Shown here one piece after another: positions 1-7,404 of a stretch of DNA of 10,219 bases. Position 1 is the first letter of the stretch. Every line of letters begins with the position of its first letter. Source of the stretch: Asterionellopsis glacialis (lineage: Eukaryota; Bacillariophyta; Plagiogrammaphyceae; Rhaphoneidales; Asterionellopsidaceae); NCBI GenBank assembly GCA_014885115.2, contig WKLE02002309.1, positions 8,771 through 18,989 of the forward strand, written 5' to 3'. A model generated the notes under the pieces. It saw nothing but the letters and a program-made list of their open reading frames with translations, had not been told where the DNA came from and did no database searches. The position numbers and the translations under genes were made by a program.

Positions 1-202
1 GACTACTAGCATGGATAAAAGACAGCCACCCTGGCTGGACTCAATTGGATGACCTTTGAAATAAACTACAAGAATTAGTGGTATTACATTCTGACAAATA
101 CGTTAGCTGTGAACTTGATTTGCGTTCTTGATGTACATGGATTGGAAAAGGACCCAATGCAATCTTTATCTGGGTGATTGGCATTACCTGCAGCTTAGGT
201 TA

Positions 203-1301
203 TGTTCAAGGATATATGCATTACTGAAGGGACTCTCAAAGAAGGATCAAATTCTGGACAGCTAGAAACACATTCAGATCATTCCTTTCAACCCCATTCT
301 GGGTCTCATTTCCAATGCTGAATTAACCCAACTTGCAATTGATCATGACAATCTCATGACACAATTAAGGAAAAAGTCCTTAGTTGGATTTGCCAAAATT
401 ACTGTTCCTCAGTCCATCAAAGAAATGCAATAACATGTAGAAACTAGAGCAACTTATATGCTACAAGAATTTCTTTTGACTCAAAAGAGCTCCAGCAATA
501 CTCAATTATTTCACTCAGTCAAAAGTTGTGGAAAAAATTGTTCTCTAGTAATCTACAGAGAGCACTTTCAGACAGAAGTGGACAATTTTTCCACTCTTCT
601 TCAACCAAAAATGGAAGCAATGTTTAAATCCAAATTTATTTCAGCATATTTTGGAGCAATTCAAAGCCATCTAGATGAAATTGATATCACTGATGACAAC
701 TCCGCTATCTCCAATCTCCACCTTTAGTGCAGCTGAAACATACTACCAAAGTATAAAGTCTGTATCAACATTGGGAGTCTCATTTACATCAGAAACTAAA
801 ACTACCGATTCGATTGCATCTAGTATTCAATCAGGAAACTACAGACCCAGAAAAAGACTTCAATCCATAACACTGGGCTATGGTGATGACGTTTCCTCTC
901 TTGGATTGGCATCTGCTCCAGCAAAGAACACATGGGCATCACCTCCCAATAATAATCAAACCAGGACTCCTCAAATGAATGATGCAGTTGATGATGCCTC
1001 ATCAGTAGCAACACTCAAATCAGAAATACAGTGATGGTTTGACAATTTGAAAAAGGAATCCAAGAATGAATGGGAGAAAAGTCTTCAAAAATTTAACACT
1101 CTTAATGACAAACTAACCAACATCACCAAAAGTAATGAAAGCTTACAACAAATGCTCAATAGTATTCAGGAAAACCACAAGCAAGCATTGGAAGATCAAC
1201 ACTCTATGTTCAAAGGCCTCATCAAACATAATCTCAAAGATATAGTCAACCCAACAATTCCAATTACATCAAATAACCTCACAGGAATCCCCACTCTGTA
1301 A
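203..1301 (+). pseudogene. Gag-like ORF1 of the LINE-like element, broken
   Basis: Frame 203-729 carries stops at 263 (TAG) and 431 (TAA) but otherwise reads smoothly. It includes a segment starting IQIIPFNPILGL and continuing through SLVIYREHFQTEVDNF. Near 675-729 the reading shifts to another frame, which runs to 1301 interrupted only by a TGA at 1032. That second part is Ser/Thr/Asn-rich and then becomes a Lys/Glu/Gln-rich, probable coiled coil at about 1035-1270 (WFDNLKKESKNEWEKSLQ and onward). The layout of a globular part followed by a coiled coil, just before an EEP start, fits the nucleic-acid-binding ORF1 protein of a LINE. No zinc knuckle is seen. The family cannot be named from the sequence, and the element assignment rests largely on the EEP fragment downstream. 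Confidence 0.55.
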
Positions 1302-1443
1302 GCAACAGAAAACAAAGAAGTCATATGTCAATATTGTAGATAGCCCAGAAGTTCCATTAGTAACTTGCCATTCAAACTTCATATCACAATTAAACCAACA
1401 AACAGACACTACATATTCACAACCACACAGAGAAAACAATGCA

Positions 1444-1806
1444 ATGGCATTGCGTATTTTCTTAATCAACATAAATGGCATATATATAACACCAACAAAA
1501 TTAAATGACATATTTATTACAGCAAAAGCACTGGAGGCTGGAGTAATCAGTCTTGCTGAAACAAATGTTGACTGGAAAAAAGGATATCTCCAATACAAAT
1601 ATACATACACACTTAAGAACCTATGTAAACAATCCAAAAACTTCAGCAATTGGAAGACATCTAAGACCACATTCTCAACATCCCAGATTCCATCAGCTTC
1701 TGACATATAGAGAGGAGGGACAATCACAACATCCATAGGAAATGCAAGCATGTTTTCCAATGTACCAACCCAAGATGGAGAGAAGGTTTTCTTACCCAAG
1801 TACTAA
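1444..1806 (+). pseudogene. N-terminal endonuclease (EEP) fragment of LINE ORF2
   Basis: The ATG at 1444 opens a frame beginning MALRIFLININGI, then VISLAETNVDWKK. These match the first two conserved EEP elements, the Asn of N-x-N-G and the catalytic Glu of the ETN block. After a TAG at 1708 the same frame continues with SASDI-stop-RGGTITTSIGN, which corresponds to the S-x-S-D-x-x-x-GGT stretch usual in diatom LINE endonucleases. The frame ends at TAA 1804-1806, well before the DAN and SDH catalytic blocks, so the domain is truncated to roughly its first half. In an intact element this domain nicks target DNA to prime reverse transcription; here it cannot work. Confidence 0.75.
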
Positions 1807-1807
1807 A

Positions 1808-2146
1808 TCTTATGGCAGTTCTGCAAAGGAAGCATACATACAAGCTAATTTTATCAACCTTACAAAAGAACCTAATCAAGTGGTCAAGGGGGGGGGGGTG
1901 CTGGAATTTCCACCTCTTCCTATGAATCCTAAAAATTATGATTATACCTTACAGGAGGCTATAGTAGAACAAATAGCCATAGGATGGGATCATATACTCA
2001 AAGGATGGATTTCTACCAAGTGGGCATAGGCTCAAGATGAATACTATGAACCTATGAGTATGCGCTATGCCGCTAGTGTTGGCGGCGGCACAACACAACA
2101 ATCAGACAATCAACACACAAAAGAAAAGAAGACTTTTATTTGGTGA
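1808..2146 (+). pseudogene. Probable post-RT C-terminal fragment of the LINE ORF2, part a
   Basis: A frame different from the endonuclease fragment reads through a Pro-rich stretch (EFPPLPMNPKNYDY) into EQIAIGWDHILKGWISTKW. After one TAG at 2027 it continues AQDEYYEP and stops at 2144-2146. A conserved-looking IGW...G.IS..W...Q..YY pattern is familiar to me from the region after the reverse transcriptase in diatom LINE-like proteins, but that is recollection rather than a search. An 11-G run at 1888-1898 lies inside it, encoding GGG, and is a likely slippage site. The fragment abuts the endonuclease start directly, which implies loss of the second half of EEP and all of RT. Confidence 0.5.
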
Positions 2147-2253
2147 TGAAAATTATTATCTTGTTTAAAGATCTAGTTTTATGCTGGAGAAATCCAGCAA
2201 TTTAGTAAGAAGTAAATATTCAGGAAATTTTAGTAAGTGGTAATTTCTTATGA

Positions 2254-2679
2254 GTCCATCTGCTTGCCCATGCATCAATCATCTATCCTCAAGAGTGTCC
2301 TACAGGGAGTGTACTTCAGAGTAAACAGGATGATAAGATTGACCAAAAATACAACAATGGTTTATCATGGAGCAAAGTAGTGATCCAAGGACTGCATCAA
2401 ATTGCATTCACTACATGGAAATTTTGAAATCAAGACATCTATGGACATAACAAGAAAGAGGAAGAAGAAATACAACTGAATAATATGAAAGCAAAAGTAA
2501 GGAGAGAATATTACAGGAGACATAGCTTTCCAGCAAAAATTCAATGGCAGTACTTTACTAGAACAGTGAGCAATAGGGTTAATGATTCCATGCACATGTT
2601 GAGAGCCTGGTACACAAATCTACAGATGGCATTAATATCTATGGATGAAAGACCTTTTCCAGCAACTGGAATTGGATAA
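2254..2679 (+). pseudogene. Probable post-RT C-terminal fragment of the LINE ORF2, part b
   Basis: The frame is open from 2254 to TAA 2677-2679, broken only by a TGA at 2425-2427. It contains NNGLSWSKVVIQGLHQIAF, then TTWKF-stop-NQDIYGHN, then a basic helical stretch. The W...vi..l......W..RN..lHG pattern is typical of the extreme C-terminus of diatom LINE ORF2 proteins as I remember them; the expected R of W..RN is exactly where the TGA stands, consistent with a CGA-to-TGA mutation. The sequence between 2147 and 2253 reads in no single frame and presumably joined parts a and b. Assignment is by order and pattern only. Confidence 0.5.
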
Positions 2680-2827
2680 CAATTTTAGGACACCTCTAAT
2701 GTCTCTTTATACAAAAGAGATCTGTAACAAACACAGGTGCACCTGGTTACCCATCTGGCATGATTAGGACTGCACAAAACTGATTATTTTATTAGCACTT
2801 GGTAGTTTAATAACTGTTAGAGTTTAT

Positions 2828-3541
2828 TTATATATAAGGATACCTTACAGTATCCAGGTAGGCATGACCAGACATTGTATTGCATATTAAAGGAAAATTG
2901 ACCCACCAGTAATTAGCTACATTTACAAATTTGTTTGTCCCACAGGTTGGACAACAAGGAACATGCCCATCTATCAATAGATGGGGTATCCATACCATGC
3001 TTTTTTATATAAAAATCTGCAGCTCTCTATTTTTTCTTGTTGGGCCCAACTCAGATTTGTTTTAAGCAAATATTAGTCCAATCTTTGTAAAATTCATCAC
3101 ATAGACCAGTATCAATCTTACTCCTGTTTTTTTTATATGATCCATCTGCTCCTTGCTGCATCTTAAAGCTTTGTCCTGTCTTGGTACAGTAGCTGGAGGA
3201 ACATGCTCAATCACAAATGTAGCTTGAGGTGTTGGTTGTTGAATTTGTTCTTCAACAACATCCTCCTCCACAATATTAGCATTCATAGCATTGACATTTT
3301 CTTCAAAATTCTCTTATTCATCTTCCACCTCAGGGTTAGGAAGGAGGTCCCTGAAAAATTAATCTTGGTGATTCTAGACCTGGTGGAAGTGCATTTTTTT
3401 GCTGTATCTCTTAAGCAGCATACCTGTTTCATTCAGAAAAAAATGCCTTTCACCATCTTCAATTGTCTGATGATTAAACAAAATGGATGGTGGAAGGTGT
3501 GGTGGTGGCACCTGGTATGTGCTTGGTTGTGCTATTGTCTC
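2828..3541 (-). pseudogene. Multi-frame coding remnant, possibly transposase-like, with a zinc-binding Cys pair
   Basis: Reading the minus strand from 3541 downward gives plausible protein that changes frame several times. A Pro-rich part (QPSTYQVPPPHLPPSILF) leads into IEDGERHFFLNETGMLLKRY. Acidic sequence follows (IVEEDVVEEQIQQPTPQ, the frame starting at 3286), then a basic segment (GSYKKNRSKIDTGLCDEF). Last, from 2971 down to a TAA at 2830-2828, comes DGHVPCCPTCGTNKFVNV and NYWWVNFPLICNTMSGHAYL. The CPxCG start followed by V..W..(F)P.......YL....RY resembles the zinc-ribbon entry of DUF6729-type proteins, which are common in transposon-linked genes of protists; this is a weak, motif-level resemblance. 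Frameshifts and stops make it non-functional. Family and ends are uncertain. Confidence 0.4.
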
Positions 3542-3840
3542 TTGTCATGAGTGGTGCATTCTTTGTGCATAATAAAATAGTGAAAAATTTGTTTTTCTTC
3601 TTTTTCTTGTGTTTTTAGTGGCTTTTGGAGAGTTTTAGCAATCGCTAAGTAATACACATACTACTAGTGATCCATAAAAATAAGATTGCAGTTTCACCTG
3701 TAATGTACAGTATCGCACAAAACACAGATACTGGGGAGGTTGATTGTTGTGAAGTTGGAATGGCTGTCTCTTCATTTGGTAGAGTTGAGAGTGCCCGAGA
3801 GCAGTGTTGTGCTGATCTGTTTGTGTGTATGGTACTCTTG
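3542..3840. other. Spacer without a supported gene
   Basis: It has T-rich runs around 3580-3625. A short open frame starting at 3667 on the + strand runs through the minisatellite and has no recognisable domain, so I treat it as chance. Confidence 0.5.
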
Positions 3841-4020
3841 GCTATATTTTTTTACTTCGCAATAAAGTATAACTCGATTGAAAAGCTATATATTTTTTAC
3901 TTCAGAATAAAGTATGTCTCAATTCACACATATTTTTTTTACTCCGTAATAAAGTATGGCTCAATTGAAAAGCTATATTTTTTTTACTTTGGAATAAAGA
4001 GTACTGTAATTCAATTCACA
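3841..4020 (+). repeat. Four-copy minisatellite, unit about 44 bp
   Basis: Units start at about 3841, 3885, 3929 and 3972. Each contains a T-run, TACT(T/C), then AATAAAG and a CTC(A/G)ATT(G/C) block. The AATAAAG cores fall at 3861, 3906, 3948 and 3993, so the spacing is 45, 42 and 45 bp, all multiples of three. Copies 1 and 3 end in ATTGAAAA, while copies 2 and 4 end in ATTCACA, suggesting a higher-order two-unit duplication. In the + frame it spells repeated (F)YF-x-IKY-x-SIEK, but no start or domain supports a real protein. Confidence 0.8.
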
Positions 4021-4602
4021 CTGCCAACTGAACCCTGCGTATGGCAGGACGGAAAAACATGAGGATACCCGGAAGTCATACGTCAGAATACCCTGACAAA
4101 TAATCGGTACACCATACCGCCAGGTACGCACGTAGCACCAAGCAATAGAGATTTAACAGCCAACCTACATACAATAAACAATAGCAGCCTCTTTAGCACC
4201 AACACAGCCTTACGTAAATACTACCCACCAACTACCAACCAAACTTCTTCTCCTTACACGTTTAGACTACCAGGAATCACACGATACAGGGGTAATCATT
4301 GATCTTTACTGGATCCGGCAAATCATTGATTTTTACCTGTTTCAAACGAGATTTCCCAATTAAATCTAGCGAATCACGTACTTTACCAGTTTTAAATTGA
4401 ACAGGCCTTATTCACGACAGTTTACTGGTTTTTTTTCCTCAGTAGTGTTCAGCTTATCACATACTTTACCTAAAATAAGAGCTAGGTAAACAACAATGAT
4501 GGCCCCTGTACTGCCGAATTACCGAACGGCAGAGAAGTAGCTCTACTGTCTATGATTATTTAAGATACAGAGAGTGCGTACGTGTTATCTTTGCGTAGAA
4601 AA
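4021..4602. other. Intergenic DNA without a supported gene
   Basis: No open frame with protein-like content was found on either strand. A short direct repeat, AATCATTGAT(C/T)TTTAC, occurs at 4294-4309 and 4321-4336. Around 4190-4260 there is an A/C-rich stretch (ACTACCCACCAACTACCAAC). No tRNA-like or other RNA structure was recognised. Confidence 0.5.
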
Positions 4603-4652
4603 GTACCTGGTACTAGTAACAATTTGTACCAGGTAAGACTCATACCTGGTAC
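4603..4652. repeat. Cluster of TACCTGGTA / TACCAGGTA inverted repeats
   Basis: GTACCTGGTAC at 4603-4613 is followed by GTACCAGGTA at 4626-4635 and TACCTGGTAC at 4643-4652. The last two form a perfect 10-bp inverted repeat with a 7-nt loop, and the first two form an alternative hairpin with a 12-nt loop. Another TACCAGGTA stands at 4879-4887. These could be terminal inverted repeats of a small non-autonomous element, or sites for a DNA-binding protein. The sequence shows only the symmetry. Confidence 0.75.
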
Positions 4653-4660
4653 TGGCCTGA

Positions 4661-4882
4661 GTGATACGTGAGACAAGAACGCAATTTTCTTCTCCAAGGT
4701 AGTTTGTTGGTAAACAGAATTTCTTTTATATAAAATAATAAATATTTGTTTCACCCTCGCGTCATCAAATATCGTTACCTGAGACAAAAACGCAATTTTC
4801 TTCTCATTTCTTCTCCAAGATTTGTTGGTTATCAGAATTACTTTAATGAATATCTGTTTAACCCCTCACGTCAGCAAATACC
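4661..4882. repeat. Degenerate tandem duplication, period 111 bp
   Basis: Copy 1 begins near 4661 and copy 2 near 4772. Both contain GAGACAA(G/A)AACGCAATTTTC (4670 and 4781), then TTCTTCTCCAAG, TTTGTTGGT(T/A)A and CAGAATT. Both end in TTTGTTTCACCC/CTGTTTAACCC followed by a CGTCA(T/G)CAAATA block. Copy 2 carries a small insertion (CATTTCTT) and losses elsewhere. The pair is flanked by the 10-mer ATACCTGGTA (4642-4651) and its reverse complement TACCAGGTAT (4879-4888). It lies 150-370 bp upstream of the SET gene start. Confidence 0.8.
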
Positions 4883-4888
4883 AGGTAT

Positions 4889-4928
4889 AGAGGTACCTCT
4901 ACGTTGTAGAATTCTACGTGGTACTAAA
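4889..4928. promoter_or_regulatory. Two palindromes upstream of the SET gene
   Basis: AGAGGTACCTCT (4889-4900) is a perfect 12-bp palindrome. Just downstream GTAGAATTCTAC is a second one, extending imperfectly to ACGT on both sides. They stand about 110-150 bp before the chosen ATG, so they could be binding sites for a dimeric factor. No TATA or initiator element was identified with confidence. Confidence 0.3.
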
Positions 4929-5037
4929 AAATTATACTGATACAGGTACAGGTACATACTGAGAATCTTTGGACGGATCCGAATTTGGGAAAAGATCCAT
5001 GCTCTTCAAACCTTCTGGAACTCATAAAATTAACAAA

Positions 5038-5810
5038 ATGACAGCAACAATCCTTGAAAGTAACATTGTTGACACTGGCGCTTCAAAATCTTCTACGGAA
5101 GAACGTCTACCTTTACCGACCGAGCGTGCTCTTAATAACGCACCCGGACAGGGATGGCTTGTCCCCACGACGGTCAAGAGTTCCAACATTCCAGAAGCTG
5201 GTAATGGAAGGTATGTCAAATCAGTCAGCAACGACGCAAACGGAATGATTGTCTTTGAAGGAATTCCAATACGTCTCTAGAGATGAGTCACATTTTGCCC
5301 CTTTCTTATCTAACAATCTTTATTATGATTAAAAATTCTGTCAGATTTGCAAATGTGGACATCCCCAAGGGAACCATCATCATGAGCAAACCGATGGTCC
5401 AAATGTCTGACGTTACGTCGGTCCTCAACATCGCCGCCGATGAGGTTGTCATCTTCAAGAACAAGGAAGAACTCGAGAGATTCCTCAAGCTCTATGAAAC
5501 CGAGGGAAAGCAATCCCGTAAGGATGTCTTTGAATACATGACGCACTACATTTTTTCCCTTTCCACAAGTGATGGTGTCACGTTGAATTTCTCATCTGCG
5601 GCTGTGAACCACGGAGATCCCGGAACGACTGAGAACACGCGCAGTTACGAGGAAGGTGGAAAGCACTTGTTCAAGACGGTGGCCGATGTGAAAGCCGGTG
5701 ACGAACTTCTTGTTGACTACAGACACTATGACTTCAATCAAACTGGTAAGTTCTGGCTTGAATTTTGCAAGGAGGAAGGGGTCGATGATTTGTTTACACA
5801 CATGGATTAA
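5038..5810 (+). CDS. SET-domain protein, two exons (5038-5210, 5345-5810), 212 aa
   Basis: Splicing 5210 to 5345 gives one continuous frame in which SSNIPEAGNGR joins FANVDIPKGTIIMSKPM. This is the normal SET-domain opening (ipgaGnGrfA..dIpkGt.i). SET motifs follow: NH at residues 146-147 and GDELLVDY at 176-183, with the Tyr 183 expected in the active site. The spliced protein spans residues 1-212 and is essentially a stand-alone SET fold (about 46-188) with a short N-terminal Ser/Thr/Glu-rich lead and no post-SET cysteines. Such proteins use S-adenosylmethionine to methylate lysines, in histones or other proteins; the substrate is unknown here. The start at 5038 has a good context (ACAAAATGAC); an in-frame ATG at 4999 is the alternative, adding 13 residues. 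Third codon positions in exon 2 are GC-rich, unlike the neighbouring kinase gene. Confidence 0.85.
5211..5344 (+). other. Intron of the SET-domain gene (134 bp)
   Basis: The donor is G|GTATGT and the acceptor TTCTGTCAG|A. A CTAAC branch-like motif at 5310-5314 lies 30 nt before the acceptor. The length is not a multiple of three, and an in-frame TAG (5278-5280) lies inside, so retention would truncate the protein to 80 residues from the 5038 start, before any catalytic motif. The join restores an Arg codon (AG+A) and a clean SET motif. Confidence 0.85.
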
Positions 5811-6033
5811 ACGGTTGGCGGAACTTATTAACAACTGAGTGTTTCATACACAGAAAGTTATGGTTATTGGCAAGATCAAGGTACAAAAGTGTATTTGTAT
5901 TGTAGTGTCTAATATTTTAAGAGAACAGTTTTGGAGAACTAATAAGCATTATAGGTAGTCGTCCGTATGTTTTTTTGTAACGAAATGTTAGGCGATGATT
6001 GAGTTCATTTTTTGAATTAGGCGAGTGAGATAT
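5811..6033. other. 3' flank of the SET gene, no gene seen
   Basis: It is AT-rich and presumably holds the 3' UTR and the polyadenylation region. No canonical AATAAA was found. TGTATTGTAGTGTC at about 5896 is a possible GU-rich element, which is weak evidence. Confidence 0.35.
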
Positions 6034-6315
6034 TAGTTCCAAAATCTGTGCTCAAGGGACTTATTGCTTGTATTTACGCAGTGGCAACTCTTGATAACAC
6101 ACAAAAATTGGGAAGTGGTTGGGTTCCTTTCGTTGCTGATCGGAAGATAGCCAGTTCCAAATCGGTGCACAATGGGCTTTTTATTTGTATTTTCGCACAA
6201 AAAGTAGTTTAGGGATAATAATTGGTTCCTTACGTCGGAAGACAGCCCTGCTCGTATCAAACACAAAATTGGGGGGATTATTCGATTCCTTACATTGCTG
6301 ATCGGAAGACAGTTG
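6034..6315. repeat. Diverged tandem repeats, period about 118 bp
   Basis: AGTTCCAAA(A)TC(T/G)GTGC(T/A)CAA(G/T)GGG recurs at 6035 and 6153, each followed by TTTGTATTT-CGCA-like sequence. A second block, GGTTCCTT(T/A)CGTTGCTGATCGGAAGA(T/C)AG, occurs at about 6122-6151, in shortened form at about 6223-6246, and as TTCGATTCCTTACATTGCTGATCGGAAGACAG at 6281-6312. That makes two to three degenerate copies. No coding content is supported, and the origin (tandem duplication or an inactive element) is unknown. Confidence 0.7.
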
Positions 6316-6474
6316 GTTGAAGGAGGTTGGTTGTTATCTTAAAGTAAAAAAACCAAGAAACGGGCTAAATTTAGCTATTTTCGCGGAACAACGCATGAAG
6401 TCCTTTACGACTGAATTAGGAAGGCATAAACAATGCATGGACAATCGGCAGTTTGTGGTGATTCATTTAACTGA

Positions 6475-7025
6475 AGACAACAGACCTTTCCAAAAATCAA
6501 TAATAAAGATCCAGTACAAGTAGCAAGACAGCCTTCTGCGGCACATTCAACATCCAGTACATGCCCCAAAATGAAGAAGGATGATACTTCAGTACCAGAA
6601 TTCTCACTGAAGCCTACGCACACCAAGGACCCTGTGGACAGCAATGTGTTATTCGGTCGAAAAGATTCCTACAACAGCAGACCCCAAGACGATTCGCCCC
6701 TACCCACGTCAGCCCTTCCATATATTTATAATGAGCAGAGTGTTCCACTATCTCGGTCAGTTGTATCCACATCTATTTCTCCCCCAATGGAGTCAGGCAT
6801 TGGTAGTGATTCTGAAGATAATGTAGAGGTCCTATCTACGCACATGAGAGAGCAAAAAAGGAAAAGAAGCTGCCATTGCCATCTGCCTCTGACATGATTC
6901 GTGAAGCATCCGTGCATGCACACGACATCAGCAGTAGCAACAACAATAGTTCCTCTGGGACAACGAATCAGCAAAATTTGCCAAAACGTTGGCGCAGATC
7001 AAATAATAATCGTCACTTCAAATAG
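6475..7025 (+). pseudogene. Uncertain Ser/Asn-rich reading frame with a frame change at an A6 run
   Basis: From 6475 the frame stays open to 6897; the first ATG is at 6571. It is Ser/Pro/Asp-rich and polar, containing DSNVLFGRKDSYNSRP, then IYNEQSVPLSRSVVSTSISP and GIGSDSEDNVEVL. Around 6854-6859 (six A) the frame seems to change. The next frame reads KEKKLPLPSASDMIREASV, then SSSNNNSSSGTTNQQNLPKR and a basic end, stopping at TAG 7023-7025. VLFGR recalls the DVLFGRG start of the diatom DUF6824 domain, but the N.HPGN.RF block that should follow is missing, so homology is doubtful. It could be a broken gene, an exon with an unseen partner, or a short intron I could not place. A fitting intron would be only about 30-40 nt. 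I do not recognise a function. Confidence 0.35.
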
Positions 7026-7404
7026 CTACTTCAAGTTTTGGTGAACATCCGGGTCTTTTCAAAAACTGGGATGTCAGTGGTCGCGCATTTGCCATTTTTC
7101 GAGTTGCGATTTGATGCCCGGACAGACACTAATGGGACTGATGACATCGGCTGTCCTGAGCTGACGACAGGCACATCACAGTTTTTGAGTTTTTAGTTTG
7201 CGCTAGAGTAGAGGGCAGTAAATGAACCAAAACCCAAAGATGGAAAAGAATGGGGATGAAACAATAGGCAACGAGTAACGGAGACATACCATACAAGAAG
7301 AAAAAAAGACGACTTACCATTGTAACCAGATAGAGAAACATATCTCTAGAGAGAATCTGTATTATAAACGTTTAAAAGCAAAATCTGGACTGGAAACGAG
7401 AAAA
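7026..7404. promoter_or_regulatory. Upstream region of the kinase gene
   Basis: No gene is seen on either strand. The 380 bp presumably hold the promoter and 5' UTR of the kinase. TATAAA at 7363-7368 is only 37 bp before the ATG, which is close for a TATA box, so I give it little weight. The start codon context is GAGAAAAATGG. Confidence 0.35.

Larger units (their letters stand above)
1..2679 (+). mobile_element. Decayed non-LTR (LINE-like) retrotransposon lacking its reverse transcriptase
   Basis: Successive protein fragments occur in the order expected of a two-ORF LINE. There is a gag-like ORF1 with a C-terminal coiled coil, then an endonuclease/exonuclease/phosphatase (EEP) start, then pieces resembling the region that follows the reverse transcriptase in diatom elements. 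In-frame stops (about 263, 431, 1032, 1708, 2027, 2425) and frame changes (near 700, 1800 and 2150-2250) show it is dead. No YxDD-type RT motif is seen, and the roughly 2.5-3 kb such a domain needs is absent between 1806 and 1808, so an internal deletion is inferred. The 5' boundary is unclear: 1-200 gives only short broken peptides. No poly-A tail or target-site duplication was found at the 3' side. The EEP assignment is the firmest part; the rest follows from order and weak resemblance. Confidence 0.72.

Noticed and set aside
1269..1799. Minus-strand 176-codon open frame
   Set aside because: It is antisense to the endonuclease remnant, which has recognisable motifs. The minus frame shows no domain and odd Phe/Val/Cys composition.
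263..2427. Stop-codon reassignment to explain the in-frame TAG, TAA and TGA codons in the retroelement
   Set aside because: All three stops occur, alongside frameshifts and a large deletion. The three intact genes end in TAA and have no internal stops, so decay explains it better.
3203..3550. Plus-strand 115-codon open frame
   Set aside because: It is antisense to the multi-frame pseudogene, rich in Leu/Phe/Trp/Cys, with no family signature.
3667..4062. Plus-strand 131-codon open frame including the minisatellite
   Set aside because: No domain or homologous motif is seen. Much of its length is T-rich repeat, so the open frame is probably chance, although the triplet spacing is noted as a finding.
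4560..4787. Minus-strand 75-codon open frame
   Set aside because: It lies wholly in the inverted and tandem repeats; no protein signature.
6033..6266. Minus-strand 77-codon open frame
   Set aside because: It is built from the 118-bp repeats, and repeated peptide pieces follow from the DNA repeat.
6317..6523. Plus-strand 68-codon open frame as an upstream exon of the Ser/Asn-rich ORF
   Set aside because: No donor/acceptor pair with credible length joins it to the 6475 frame, and its composition is not protein-like.
7129..7341. Minus-strand 70-codon open frame upstream of the kinase
   Set aside because: It lies in the presumed promoter, is hydrophobic by chance from A-rich plus-strand DNA, and has no motif.
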